NCBI RefSeq assembly: GCF_034531395.1
Contig: NZ_JARVCO010000010.1
Coordinates: 558,001-622,000 of the forward strand
Length of the DNA: 64,000 nucleotides
From: Pontiella agarivorans
Lineage (GTDB): Bacteria > Verrucomicrobiota > Kiritimatiellia > Kiritimatiellales > Pontiellaceae
Direction of reading: 5' to 3'
Each line of letters begins with the position of its first letter. Position 1 is the first letter of the stretch. The translations under genes were made by a program, and so were the position numbers. The notes below the pieces were generated by a model. It did no database searches, was not told the DNA's origin, and worked only from the letters and a program-made list of their open reading frames with translations. Positions 16,545-25,466 of this stretch are shown piece by piece.

Positions 16545-17432
16545 ATGAGCAAAGTAAAAACAGCCGTAACCCAGATGACCTGTTCCGAGGATTTTTCCGC
16601 CAATGTGGATAAGGCGGAAAAATTGGTGCGGGAAGCCGCGGCGCAGGGCGCACAGATTATTCTTCTGCAGGAGCTCTTTGAAGGGACCTATTTCTGCAAG
16701 CTGGAGAAATATGAATATTTTTCCTACGCCCACGAAGCGACGCTTGATGATCCGCTGCTGAAGCGCTTTTCGGATCTGGCGAAAGAGCTGCAGGTGGTGC
16801 TGCCGGTCAGCTTTTTCGAGCGCGCCGGCAAAGCAACCTATAACTCGGTGGCGATGATGGATGCCGACGGAACGATGATGGGTGTCTACCGCAAGATGCA
16901 CATTCCGCAGGGCCCGGGTTACGAAGAGAAATACTATTTTGCGCCGGGCGACCTCGGCTTTAAAGTCTGGGATACGGCCTACGCCAAAATCGGCGTCGGC
17001 ATCTGCTGGGACCAGTGGTATCCGGAAACCGCGCGCAGCCTTTCGTTGCTGGGGGCCGACCTGCTGCTCTATCCGACCGCGATCGGCTCCGAACCGCGCG
17101 TTCCCGGTTATGATTCATCCGACCACTGGCGCCGCACGCAGATCGGCCACGCCGCGGCGAACCTCGTTCCGGTCTGTGCTTCCAACCGAATCGGAACCGA
17201 GCGCGACGAAGATGTTGAAATGACGTTTTACGGCCGCTCGTTCATTACCGACGAAACCGGCGCGCTGGTCGCCGATGCCGACCGCGAGACCGAAGGCGTC
17301 TGGACGGCGGAATTTGATTTTGAAGCCATGCGCGATTTCCGGTCGGGCTGGGGCTTTTACCGCGACCGCCGCCCGCAGTATTACGGCGCGCTTTTAACCC
17401 ACGACGGCGTCAACCGCGTCGCAGGAATTTAA
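16545..17432 (+). CDS. aguB: N-carbamoylputrescine amidase (copy 1)
   Basis: This 295-residue nitrilase-superfamily enzyme hydrolyses N-carbamoylputrescine to putrescine, CO2 and ammonia. The Glu-Lys-Cys triad is visible: Glu43 in LLQELFEG, Lys117 in YRKMHIP and Cys154 in GICWDQW. Full-length AguB signatures include NLVPVCASNRIG and the C-terminal FRDRRPxYYG-like stretch. It sits between the binding-protein gene and the transporter ATPase. A second copy at 26971, about 85% identical by eye, lies in the same cluster. The start at ATG 16545 has only a weak upstream site, GAGCACGAG. Confidence 0.94.
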   Translation: MSKVKTAVTQMTCSEDFSANVDKAEKLVREAAAQGAQIILLQELFEGTYFCKLEKYEYFSYAHEATLDDPLLKRFSDLAKELQVVLPVSFFERAGKATYNSVAMMDADGTMMGVYRKMHIPQGPGYEEKYYFAPGDLGFKVWDTAYAKIGVGICWDQWYPETARSLSLLGADLLLYPTAIGSEPRVPGYDSSDHWRRTQIGHAAANLVPVCASNRIGTERDEDVEMTFYGRSFITDETGALVADADRETEGVWTAEFDFEAMRDFRSGWGFYRDRRPQYYGALLTHDGVNRVAGI

Positions 17433-17444
17433 GGAGACGAAATC

Positions 17445-18464
17445 ATGGACCTGAAGGTATTTGCAGTCTGTAAAAACTACGGCGAGGTGCAGGCTTTGAA
17501 ATATGTCGATCTCAAGGTGGAGACCGGCGAGTTTTTCACCCTGCTCGGGCCGTCCGGCTGCGGAAAAACCACGCTGCTGCGCGTGATCGCCGGCCTGGAG
17601 ATGGCCGACAGCGGGATGGTGATGCTCGGCGGCGAGTCGATCACCTGGAAGCCGGCCAACGAGCGCCCGGTGAATACCGTCTTCCAGAGCTATGCGCTTT
17701 TCCCGCACCTCACCGTGACCGAGAATATCTGCTTCGGCCTGATTTCCCGTAAGGTGCCGAAAGCCGAGGCCCTGGCCAAAGCCAGGGAAATGCTCGACCT
17801 CGTACAGTTGGAGGGGTTCGGCGACCGCAAGCCGGATCAGATGTCCGGAGGGCAGCGTCAGCGGGTGGCGCTGGCCCGCGCTCTGGCCAACGAGCCGGAG
17901 CTGCTGCTGCTCGACGAACCGATGTCTGCGCTTGATGCCAAACTCCGTGTACAGGTGCAGATTGAATTGCGCCAGATTCAGCAGCGCCTCGAAAAAACTT
18001 TTATCATGGTGACGCACGACCAGCATGAAGCCCTCACGGTTTCCGACCGTATGGCCGTCATGAATGTCGGGGAAGTCGCGCAGATGGGCGGCGTCCGCGA
18101 GGTCTACGACCGGCCTCAATCTAAGTTTGTGGCCGACTTCCTCCAGACCCAGAACTTTATCGAAGCCGAAAAGGTTTCCGACAGCATGATCAGAACGCCC
18201 TACGGCGACTGGTCGGTGGCCGACCGTGTTCCGTGGCACAAAGGAACCGTCACGGTACGGCCGGAAAATATGAGCGTCACCACAGATGCTGCAGCCTGTA
18301 CGTTCAGGGGAAAAGTCGAAACTTCGCTCTATCGCGGCTGTTATCAGGAGCTGTTTCTGAACAACGGATTGCAGGTGGAAACTGAATCCGTTCAACCGTT
18401 CAGGAAAGGTGAAGAAGTGATGGTTAACGTTCCGGAACAATCGGTGGTGATACTCAATGATTGA
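17445..18464 (+). CDS. potA: Spermidine/putrescine ABC transporter ATP-binding protein
   Basis: This 339-residue ATPase has Walker A GPSGCGKTT at residues 35-43, the signature MSGGQRQR, Walker B LLLLDEPMSALD and a C-terminal TOBE-like regulatory domain (from about residue 245), which is typical of PotA/PotG. AAGGAG precedes the start. It overlaps the first permease gene by eight bases. With the two following permeases and the upstream binding protein it forms a complete polyamine importer. Confidence 0.94.
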   Translation: MDLKVFAVCKNYGEVQALKYVDLKVETGEFFTLLGPSGCGKTTLLRVIAGLEMADSGMVMLGGESITWKPANERPVNTVFQSYALFPHLTVTENICFGLISRKVPKAEALAKAREMLDLVQLEGFGDRKPDQMSGGQRQRVALARALANEPELLLLDEPMSALDAKLRVQVQIELRQIQQRLEKTFIMVTHDQHEALTVSDRMAVMNVGEVAQMGGVREVYDRPQSKFVADFLQTQNFIEAEKVSDSMIRTPYGDWSVADRVPWHKGTVTVRPENMSVTTDAAACTFRGKVETSLYRGCYQELFLNNGLQVETESVQPFRKGEEVMVNVPEQSVVILND

Positions 18465-19395
18465 CGCAGAAAAAAAAGCACCGTCCAGGCCGGACAACAG
18501 CTATACCGTTTTTCACGGCGGATTGGTCAAAAAGAAAACTCTCTCACGGCGCGCCTTCAGTTTTATTTCGCCCGGATTCGTCTGGTCGCTGATTTTTCTC
18601 GTGATTCCGTGTCTTGCGCTGTTTGTAGTGAGTTTTACCACGCGTGGCGACTACGGTCAGATTGAGTGGACCTTTACCTGGGAAAATATGAAGCAGCTGG
18701 CCGGCTTTGGTTTCTTCGGGTGGTCGGCGGATAATCTTCTGATTGTCTGGCGCAGTATTGTTGTGGCGGTGGTGACGACGTTTCTGTGTGTCGTACTTTC
18801 GTATCCGCTCGCCTTTTTTCTGGCGAGCCGTCCGGACAAAACGCGCACCATCTGGCTGGCGCTGCTGCTGATTCCTTTCTGGACCAACCTGGTGATCCGC
18901 ACCTATGCGTGGTTTCTGGCGCTGGCCCCGAACATGCCGCTGGCCCAGCTGCTGCAGAATATCGGCGCGATCGATCCCGGCCAGCCGCTCTATCCGAGCA
19001 CCTTTGCGGTGTATCTCGGTATGATCTCGATGTTTCTGCCGTTTGTGGCGCTGCCGCTCTATACGGCCGTAGAAAAAATGGACTGGGCGCTGGTTGAAGC
19101 CGCGCACGATCTCTATGCCGGCCGGTGGCGCGTTTTCCGCCATGCCATTCTGCCGCAGACGATGCCCGGCCTTTCGGTGGGCATCACGCTCACGCTCGTT
19201 CCGGCGATGGGAATGTTTGTGGTGCCGGACATGCTCGGCGGGTCGCGCTATATGCTGATCGGCAATCTGATTCAGCAGCAGTTCGGAACGTCCCGGAACT
19301 GGCCGCTCGGTGCGGCACTCAGTCTGGTGCTGATGCTGCTGACTCTCTCGGCCCTGATGGCTTCGCGCCGTCGTGAACTCAAGAAGGAGGCCTGA
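18457..19395 (+). CDS. potB: Spermidine/putrescine ABC transporter permease
   Basis: This 312-residue inner-membrane protein has a hydrophobic first helix (about 37-55) after a basic cytoplasmic start and five more helices. The coupling loop is near VEAAHDLYAGRWRVF, with the EAA motif intact. Polyamine-permease phrases such as PFWTNLVIRTYAW and DMLGGSRYMLIGN identify it as PotB rather than a generic permease. The start overlaps the end of potA, and its stop lies one base before the potC start. Confidence 0.93.
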   Translation: MIDAEKKAPSRPDNSYTVFHGGLVKKKTLSRRAFSFISPGFVWSLIFLVIPCLALFVVSFTTRGDYGQIEWTFTWENMKQLAGFGFFGWSADNLLIVWRSIVVAVVTTFLCVVLSYPLAFFLASRPDKTRTIWLALLLIPFWTNLVIRTYAWFLALAPNMPLAQLLQNIGAIDPGQPLYPSTFAVYLGMISMFLPFVALPLYTAVEKMDWALVEAAHDLYAGRWRVFRHAILPQTMPGLSVGITLTLVPAMGMFVVPDMLGGSRYMLIGNLIQQQFGTSRNWPLGAALSLVLMLLTLSALMASRRRELKKEA

Positions 19396-19396
19396 A

Positions 19397-20203
19397 ATGA
19401 ACCGCTGCTCCACAGGACATGTCATCAACTCGGGACTGATTTTTATCTTCCTCTACATTCCGCTGCTCTGCGTCGCAATGTTCTCGTTCAACGCCAATAA
19501 GTTCGGCCTGACGTGGGACGGTTTCACGTTCGACTGGTACAGACAGATGTTCCACAACGAGGTCATCCTCAAAGCCGCGTGGAATACGCTGCTGCTCGCG
19601 GTGGTTTCGACGATCATCTCCACCGTCCTCGGCACGATGCTGGCGATCGGGATGTACCGTTTTCCGTGGAAAAAGAAAACCATGCGCAAGCTCGATACAC
19701 TGCTGCATCTGCCGGTGGTTACACCGGATATCATCTTTGCCGTTGCGCTTGTGATTGCCTTCAGCGTGATCCGTCATTTCACAGGATTATTTGAGCTGGG
19801 CATGCCGTCGATGATTGTCGGTCACGTTACTTTTCAGATTTCGTTTGTGGCTTTGGTGGTGCGCGGGCGGCTGGAAGTGATCGGGCACGATGTGGAAGAG
19901 GCGGCTTATGATTTGTATGCCGATCACAAGCGCGTTTTGTTCAAGGTGCTTCTGCCGCTGCTCAAACCGGGCATCATTGCGGGGGCGATGCTGGCCTTCA
20001 CGCTGTCGCTCGACGACTTTGTGATCAGCTTTTTCACGGCCGGCCCCAAGTCGACCACGCTGCCGCTGTTCATCTATTCGGCGCTCAAGCGCGGCATCAC
20101 GCCGGAGATCCATGCGCTCTCCACCATCATCATGGTGCTGACCATTGTGCTGGTGCTCGTCATGCAGAAGTTTACAGCTAAAAACGGCGGGGAGATTCAC
20201 TGA
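19397..20203 (+). CDS. potC: Spermidine/putrescine ABC transporter permease
   Basis: This 268-residue partner permease has a first helix at about residues 12-32, the loop VEEAAYDLYADHKRVLFKV (EAA present) and the PotC-typical TLSLDDFVISFFTAGP. AAGGAGG directly upstream fixes the start at ATG 19397. About 108 bp follow before the next gene, with GC-rich inverted stretches that are not convincing as a terminator, so read-through into the aminotransferase gene is likely. Confidence 0.93.
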   Translation: MNRCSTGHVINSGLIFIFLYIPLLCVAMFSFNANKFGLTWDGFTFDWYRQMFHNEVILKAAWNTLLLAVVSTIISTVLGTMLAIGMYRFPWKKKTMRKLDTLLHLPVVTPDIIFAVALVIAFSVIRHFTGLFELGMPSMIVGHVTFQISFVALVVRGRLEVIGHDVEEAAYDLYADHKRVLFKVLLPLLKPGIIAGAMLAFTLSLDDFVISFFTAGPKSTTLPLFIYSALKRGITPEIHALSTIIMVLTIVLVLVMQKFTAKNGGEIH

Positions 20204-20311
20204 ATGATCTGGAACCTTCAAAGACAGGACTGCGCCTACACCCCGATTCCGCCGGGTGATCCGGCCCGGCCCATTACCCGATTTTAAACAAAACCTTTAA
20301 GGAGAAATAAC

Positions 20312-21658
20312 ATGCCAAGAAATATTGAAAACGCTAAAGCTGAAGTACAATGGATCAACAACATCATCTCGGGAAAAACTGAGCTGACCCAGCAGGTCAA
20401 AGAGGAGATCTCAACGAAGACCGTTGAAAACTTCCGGGACCACATCAACAAGGGCTTTCTCGAATACCGTAAATCCGCCACCATCGCCGGCGACTTCGCC
20501 ATGACCGAATGGTCGGGTCAGGGCTCCATCATCACCGATATGCTCGGCCGTGAATTCATCGACATGCTCGGCGGCTACGGCCTCTACAGCCTGGGTATCC
20601 GCCATCCGAAAGTGGTGGAAGCGGTCAACGCTCAGCTGCACCGCTCTCCGCAGTATTCGCAGGAACTGCTCGACCCGCTGCGCGCCCAGCTCGGCCGGGT
20701 ACTCGGCGAACTGACGCCCGGTGATATTCAGTACGGCTTCTTTGCGAACTCCGGTACCGAAGGCGTTGAAGGCGCCCTGAAACTGGCCAAGCTTTATACC
20801 GGTAAATCCGGCTTCATTTCCACCATCGGCAGCTTCCACGGTAAAACCGCCGGCTCGCTTTCGGTGATGGGTAAATCCGTCTATCGCAAGCCGTTGCTTC
20901 CACTCCTTGGAAACGTGAAATATGCGCCGTACGGCGATGCCGATGCCATGGAAATTGAACTGATGAAAGCCGCGACGGTCGGCGACGATATTGCCGGCAT
21001 CATTGTTGAGCCGGTACAGGGCGAAGCCGGTGCCATTGTGCCGCCGGATGACTACTGGCCGCGTCTGCGTGAAATGTGCGACCGCTACGGCGTGCTGCTC
21101 ATCGCCGATGAAGTGCAGACCGGTTTCGGCCGCGTCGGCGAAATATTCGGGGTCGACTGCTGGGACGTTGCGCCCGACATTATGGCGTTCGGCAAAGCGC
21201 TCGGCGGCGGTGTGGTTCCGTGCAGCGGCTTCATGTCCACAGCCAAGATCTGGGAATGCATGGAGCCCAACCCGTTCATGCACACCACCACCACCGGCGG
21301 CAACCCGATCGCCTGCGCCTCGGCCCTGGCCGCCATCGGCGTGATGCTCGAAGAAGATACGCCGAAACAGTCTGCTGAAAAAGGCATCTACATGACCGGA
21401 AAGCTCAATGAGCTGAAGGACAGGTATCCGGGCATGATCAAAGAAGTCCGCGGCAAAGGCCTGCTGATCGGCATTGAGTTTGTTGACGGTGAGGTGGGCT
21501 ATCACGTTGTGGCCGGCATGTTCAAGCGCGGCGTCCTCACCGGCGGTACGCTCAACAATGCCCAGACCATCCGCATTGAGCCGGCGCTGACCGTGCCGTA
21601 TGAGCTGCTCGATAAAACCGTCGAGATCATGGAAGAAGCCATCAAGGACCAGATCTAA
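20312..21658 (+). CDS. patA: Putrescine aminotransferase
   Basis: This 448-residue class-III PLP aminotransferase resembles YgjG/PatA from end to end, including an extended N-terminus (NFRDHINKGFLEYRKS) that plain ornithine or GABA aminotransferases lack. PLP Lys295 lies in AFGKALGGG, with IADEVQTGFGR before it. It should transfer the amino group of putrescine to 2-oxoglutarate, giving 4-aminobutanal (1-pyrroline). Context agrees: polyamine transport upstream, agmatine deiminase downstream. AAGGAG lies before the start. Confidence 0.92.
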   Translation: MPRNIENAKAEVQWINNIISGKTELTQQVKEEISTKTVENFRDHINKGFLEYRKSATIAGDFAMTEWSGQGSIITDMLGREFIDMLGGYGLYSLGIRHPKVVEAVNAQLHRSPQYSQELLDPLRAQLGRVLGELTPGDIQYGFFANSGTEGVEGALKLAKLYTGKSGFISTIGSFHGKTAGSLSVMGKSVYRKPLLPLLGNVKYAPYGDADAMEIELMKAATVGDDIAGIIVEPVQGEAGAIVPPDDYWPRLREMCDRYGVLLIADEVQTGFGRVGEIFGVDCWDVAPDIMAFGKALGGGVVPCSGFMSTAKIWECMEPNPFMHTTTTGGNPIACASALAAIGVMLEEDTPKQSAEKGIYMTGKLNELKDRYPGMIKEVRGKGLLIGIEFVDGEVGYHVVAGMFKRGVLTGGTLNNAQTIRIEPALTVPYELLDKTVEIMEEAIKDQI

Positions 21659-21659
21659 G

Positions 21660-21995
21660 ATGAAATTAGGTTGGTTCATTCTATTCCTGTCTATGCTGGC
21701 AGATGTTGCCGCCTCGCTGATGGCAAAGCAACTGGATGGTCTTCGGCGTCCGTTCCGGATGGCTGCCGTGATCGGCCTTTATGCACTTACGATGGGGCTG
21801 TTCACATACTGCATGAAGGTGCTGCCTATTGGTCCGGCATTTGCCATTTGGTCGGGCGTCGGGATGGTGCTGATTTCAGTGCTGTCCATGGTCTTCTATC
21901 GCCAGATTCCGGACGGCCCGGCCATTGTAGGAATGAGCCTGATTGTGCTCGGAACGGTGGTGCTCAGCACCATGTCGAAAATGCAAGTACACTGA
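21660..21995 (+). CDS. Small multidrug resistance (SMR) family transporter with Asp in place of the key Glu
   Basis: This 111-residue protein with four membrane helices belongs to the EmrE/SugE/MdtIJ family (AIWSGVGMVLIS is the conserved third-helix stretch). The essential membrane Glu of the family (Glu14 in EmrE, in LAEV) is Asp15 here (LADV). SMR members export quaternary amines, guanidinium or, for MdtIJ, spermidine. In this polyamine operon, export of putrescine, agmatine or another cationic intermediate is a fair guess. The start lies one base after the patA stop, so the genes are coupled. Confidence 0.85.
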   Translation: MKLGWFILFLSMLADVAASLMAKQLDGLRRPFRMAAVIGLYALTMGLFTYCMKVLPIGPAFAIWSGVGMVLISVLSMVFYRQIPDGPAIVGMSLIVLGTVVLSTMSKMQVH

Positions 21996-22008
21996 TTTGG
22001 AGAAAATA

Positions 22009-23046
22009 ATGTTTACAGAAGAGAAAGTAAAAACACCGAAGTCGGATGGATATTATATGCCGGCGGAATGGCATAAGCATGAAGCCTGCTGGATGGCCTG
22101 GCCGTATGACAAGATCGCCTGGCGCGGCCATCACCGTGAGGGCAAGCATTCTATTGCCACGCTGGCCAACTCCGTCAGCGAGTTTGAACCGGTTAAAATG
22201 CTCGTACCGCCGCAGGCGCGGGAGGAAGCGGAGCGCTTTCTCGGCAAGGGCGTTGAGATCGTTGAATGCGAAATTGACGACGCCTGGACGCGCGACACCT
22301 GTCCGTCGTTTGTGCTGCATAAAGACGGCGGCCTGGCTGGAGTGAACTGGAACTTTAACGGCTGGGGCGATCTCGATGTGGCGAATTGGGAGTCGGACAA
22401 AAAGCTGGCCCGGCGGGTATGCCGGCAGTTGGATGTGCCTTGCTACGATGCGCCTATTTTCAACGAAGGCGGTGCGATTCATGTGGACGGCGAAGGCACG
22501 GTGCTCTGCACCCGCTCGACCATCCTGAATGATAACCGCAACCCGGAACATACGGAAGAGGAGGTGGAACAGATTCTCTGCGATTACCTCGGCGTGGAAA
22601 AAGTGATCTGGCTCGACGAAGGGTATGAGCAGGATGAAACCGATGGACATATTGATGTGATTGCCTGTTTTGTAGCCCCCGGAAAAGTGATGCACCTCTC
22701 CACCGAAAATAAGAACGACCCCAACTACAGTCGCTTTGAGCAGAACATGGCCTACCTCGAAAGCCAGACCGATGCAAAAGACCGGAAGATTGAAGTCATC
22801 CGTATGCCGCAGCCGTCGCTATGGATTGAGGGGGACCGCCGTATCTCGTGCAGCTATGTAAATTACTACATTGCAAACGGCGCGGTCTTTGTTCCGGTGT
22901 TCAATGATCCGGTGGATGAACTTGCTGTTGAGATTTTCAAAGCGCTCTACCCGGACCGCAAAATAATCGATATGCCCGAAAATGCGGCCAATTTTTACGG
23001 CGGCGGCGGCATCCACTGCTGTACCCAGCAGCAACCCGCAATTTAA
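22009..23046 (+). CDS. aguA: Agmatine deiminase
   Basis: This 345-residue enzyme converts agmatine to N-carbamoylputrescine and ammonia. It shows the family's pentein-fold marks: WPYDKIAWRG near the start, DDAWTRDTCPSF, GGAIHVDGEGT, and the catalytic cysteine in GGGGIHCCTQQQP at the C-terminus. GGAG precedes ATG 22009. Together with the two aguB genes and speA it completes the arginine-to-putrescine route without ornithine. Confidence 0.95.
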   Translation: MFTEEKVKTPKSDGYYMPAEWHKHEACWMAWPYDKIAWRGHHREGKHSIATLANSVSEFEPVKMLVPPQAREEAERFLGKGVEIVECEIDDAWTRDTCPSFVLHKDGGLAGVNWNFNGWGDLDVANWESDKKLARRVCRQLDVPCYDAPIFNEGGAIHVDGEGTVLCTRSTILNDNRNPEHTEEEVEQILCDYLGVEKVIWLDEGYEQDETDGHIDVIACFVAPGKVMHLSTENKNDPNYSRFEQNMAYLESQTDAKDRKIEVIRMPQPSLWIEGDRRISCSYVNYYIANGAVFVPVFNDPVDELAVEIFKALYPDRKIIDMPENAANFYGGGGIHCCTQQQPAI

Positions 23047-23071
23047 ATCTATTTCAATGGAGAACCAATCC

Positions 23072-24343
23072 ATGACAGAACTTGCAGATTATTCCGACCT
23101 ATCCACCGTTTATTCCCACGCCACCGATCATATCATCACCGGCGGGAAGGGCTCTGAACTCTATACCACCGAAGGTAAAACCCTGCTCGATTTCACCAGT
23201 GGAATCGGAGTCAACAGCACCGGCCATTGTCATCCCCGTGTGATTGCGGCGATCAAGGAACAGGCGGATAAGCTGATCTTCGCGCAGATCAATATTGTCT
23301 ACAACGAGCCTGTTGCCAAACTCTGTGCGCAACTCAAACGCGTGATGCCCGAAGCACTGGATACCTACTTCTTTTCCAACAGCGGGGCGGAAGCGGTCGA
23401 GGGTGCCGTTAAGCTGGCCAAGCATGCCTCCGGAAAACCCAATATCATTGTGCTGCACGGAAGCTTTCACGGCCGCACGCATCTGACGATGGCCATGACG
23501 ACCAGCAAAACGGTTTATCGCCTGAAATATCCGAACCTTCCGGCGGGCATCTATGTCGCCCCGTACCCGTATGCCTATGCCTCCGGCCGTACGGAAGAGG
23601 AAGAAACCGCTTACGCGCTGGCCGAACTGGAACTGCTGCTCTCCACGCAAACCGCGCCGGAAGAAACGGCGGCGATAGTGGTGGAACCGGTGCTGGGCGA
23701 AGGGGGCTATCTGCCCGCAAGCAAAGGCTATCTCCAGGGGCTCCGCGATCTGTGCGATAAACACGGCATTATGATGATCTGTGACGAAGTTCAGACCGGG
23801 TTCGGGCGTACCGGAAAAATGTTCGCCCATACCTATGATGACGTGACGCCGGACATCATGACCATGGCGAAGGGGCTCGGTTCCGGGATGCCGATCTCCG
23901 GTATCGCCTACAAAGCCGAGCTGGGTAAAAAATGGATTACGGGAACGCACGGCGGAACCTATGCCTGCAACCCGATGGCCGCGGCGGCGGCGGCCGCGAC
24001 CATTGAAACGCTGATCGATGAAAAGCTGGTCGAGAATGCGATGGAACGCGGGGCGCAGCTGATGGCCGGGCTGAAGGCGCTGCAGAAAAAATATCCCTGC
24101 ATCGGGGATGTGCGCGGCCGCGGCCTGATGATCGGGATCGAGCTGATGGACGGGGAGCGGCCGGACACCGCCTTGCCGGGTAAAATTCTGAAGGAAGTGT
24201 ATCAGCGCAATCTGCTGCTGCTCAGCTGCGGAATGCGCAGAAATGTGCTGCGCTGCATTCCGCCGCTGGTGGTAACCGAAGAGGAGATCGAGCGCGGACT
24301 TAAAATTATTGAAGAAGCGCTGGAGGCCGTCGCATGCATCTGA
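23072..24343 (+). CDS. gabT: Class-III aminotransferase, GABA/acetylornithine type
   Basis: This 423-residue PLP enzyme has Lys267 in TMAKGLGSG after ICDEVQTGFGR. The GabT-like marks are NSTGHCHPRV, FFSNSGAEAVEGAVKLAK and GTHGGTYACNP. It most likely moves the amino group of GABA to 2-oxoglutarate, forming succinic semialdehyde downstream of putrescine aminotransferase; acetylornithine or another omega-amino acid remains possible. ATG 23072 is preferred because TGGAGA precedes it at a good distance; ATG 23057 is an alternative. The end overlaps the next gene by ten bases. Confidence 0.85.
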   Translation: MTELADYSDLSTVYSHATDHIITGGKGSELYTTEGKTLLDFTSGIGVNSTGHCHPRVIAAIKEQADKLIFAQINIVYNEPVAKLCAQLKRVMPEALDTYFFSNSGAEAVEGAVKLAKHASGKPNIIVLHGSFHGRTHLTMAMTTSKTVYRLKYPNLPAGIYVAPYPYAYASGRTEEEETAYALAELELLLSTQTAPEETAAIVVEPVLGEGGYLPASKGYLQGLRDLCDKHGIMMICDEVQTGFGRTGKMFAHTYDDVTPDIMTMAKGLGSGMPISGIAYKAELGKKWITGTHGGTYACNPMAAAAAAATIETLIDEKLVENAMERGAQLMAGLKALQKKYPCIGDVRGRGLMIGIELMDGERPDTALPGKILKEVYQRNLLLLSCGMRRNVLRCIPPLVVTEEEIERGLKIIEEALEAVACI

Positions 24344-25464
24344 TTCCCATGCCGGAAATTTTCTGCGGCTCCGATGCGCTGGAGGCCCTCGGTACTACAC
24401 TTGCGCAGGTGTGTGCCAGGCGCGTCTTTATTGTCACGGGTCCGCATGTTTCCCGGACGGACGGCTTTGCCGCCATGAAGGCGGTTGCGGAAAAGGGCCG
24501 CGATGTCGCGGTGTTTAATGAAACGCAAGGCGATCCCTCGATGGAGCAGGTCACCGAAATGATTGCGCAGGCGAAAGCATTCGGCGCGGATGCCGTGATC
24601 GGGATGGGCGGCGGCAGTCCGATTGATGCTGCGAAAGTGGTGGCTGCTGCGCTTTCCAATGATCGGAAGGTTGAGGAAATGGTCGGGACGGACCGGGTGC
24701 CGAAACGCTGCGCGCCGCTGTTTATTATTCCCACAACGGCCGGTACGGGATCCGAGGCGACGAATATTTCGATTCTGACCGATACTGCAGAGCAGATGAA
24801 AAAGGCGGTGGTTTCAAATCATATTCTGCCACACATGGCTTTTCTGGTTCCGGAACTCACGGTATCGATGCCGAAGCGTATCACCGCCACAACCGGCATC
24901 GATGCCTTTTGCCACGCTACGGAAGCCTATCTTTCCAAACGCCGTAATCCGTACAGCGACGGCATGGCACTCCGGGCGCTGGGCCTGATTGCCCGGTGGC
25001 TGGAGAAAGCGTGCTGCGAACCGGAAAATCTGGCGGCGCGTGAGGGGATGCTGATGGCGAGTTTTTTTGCGGGGCTGGCTTTCACCAACGCAAGTGTCAC
25101 AGCGATTCATGCTTTTGCGTATCCGCTGGGCGGACGGTACCACACGCCGCATGGCATGGCCAATGCGCTGATGCTCGCGCCGGTGCTGAAACATAATTTC
25201 GCGGGGAATGAGGAGCGTTTTGCGGATCTTGCCGAAGCCTTCTGCGGCGCGCGCGATCCCGGGGCATTTGTACCGGCGGTGCAGGTGCTTAAAAAAAATA
25301 TCGGCCTGCCGATGTCGCTTGATGACGCCGGGATTCCGGAGAGCGATCTGGAGTCGATGGCCGAAGCGGTGATGGGTGTGACGCGGCTGCTGGAGGTGAA
25401 TCCCAATGCGATTGTCTTGGATGATGCGAGGCGGATTTATCAGGAAGCATTCAAAGGAGAATAA
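24334..25464 (+). CDS. Iron-containing alcohol dehydrogenase
   Basis: This 376-residue enzyme is a type-III (Fe-ADH) dehydrogenase. NAD-binding GMGGGSPIDAAK and the TTAGTGSE loop are present, and metal ligands appear in DAFCHATEAY (one His), AIHAFAYPLGG and HTPHG. Its start overlaps the aminotransferase gene. In this pathway it could reduce succinic semialdehyde to 4-hydroxybutyrate or 4-aminobutanal to an amino alcohol. Substrate assignment within Fe-ADHs is unreliable, so this is inferred from context only. Confidence 0.86.
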   Translation: MHLIPMPEIFCGSDALEALGTTLAQVCARRVFIVTGPHVSRTDGFAAMKAVAEKGRDVAVFNETQGDPSMEQVTEMIAQAKAFGADAVIGMGGGSPIDAAKVVAAALSNDRKVEEMVGTDRVPKRCAPLFIIPTTAGTGSEATNISILTDTAEQMKKAVVSNHILPHMAFLVPELTVSMPKRITATTGIDAFCHATEAYLSKRRNPYSDGMALRALGLIARWLEKACCEPENLAAREGMLMASFFAGLAFTNASVTAIHAFAYPLGGRYHTPHGMANALMLAPVLKHNFAGNEERFADLAEAFCGARDPGAFVPAVQVLKKNIGLPMSLDDAGIPESDLESMAEAVMGVTRLLEVNPNAIVLDDARRIYQEAFKGE

Positions 25465-25466
25465 CG

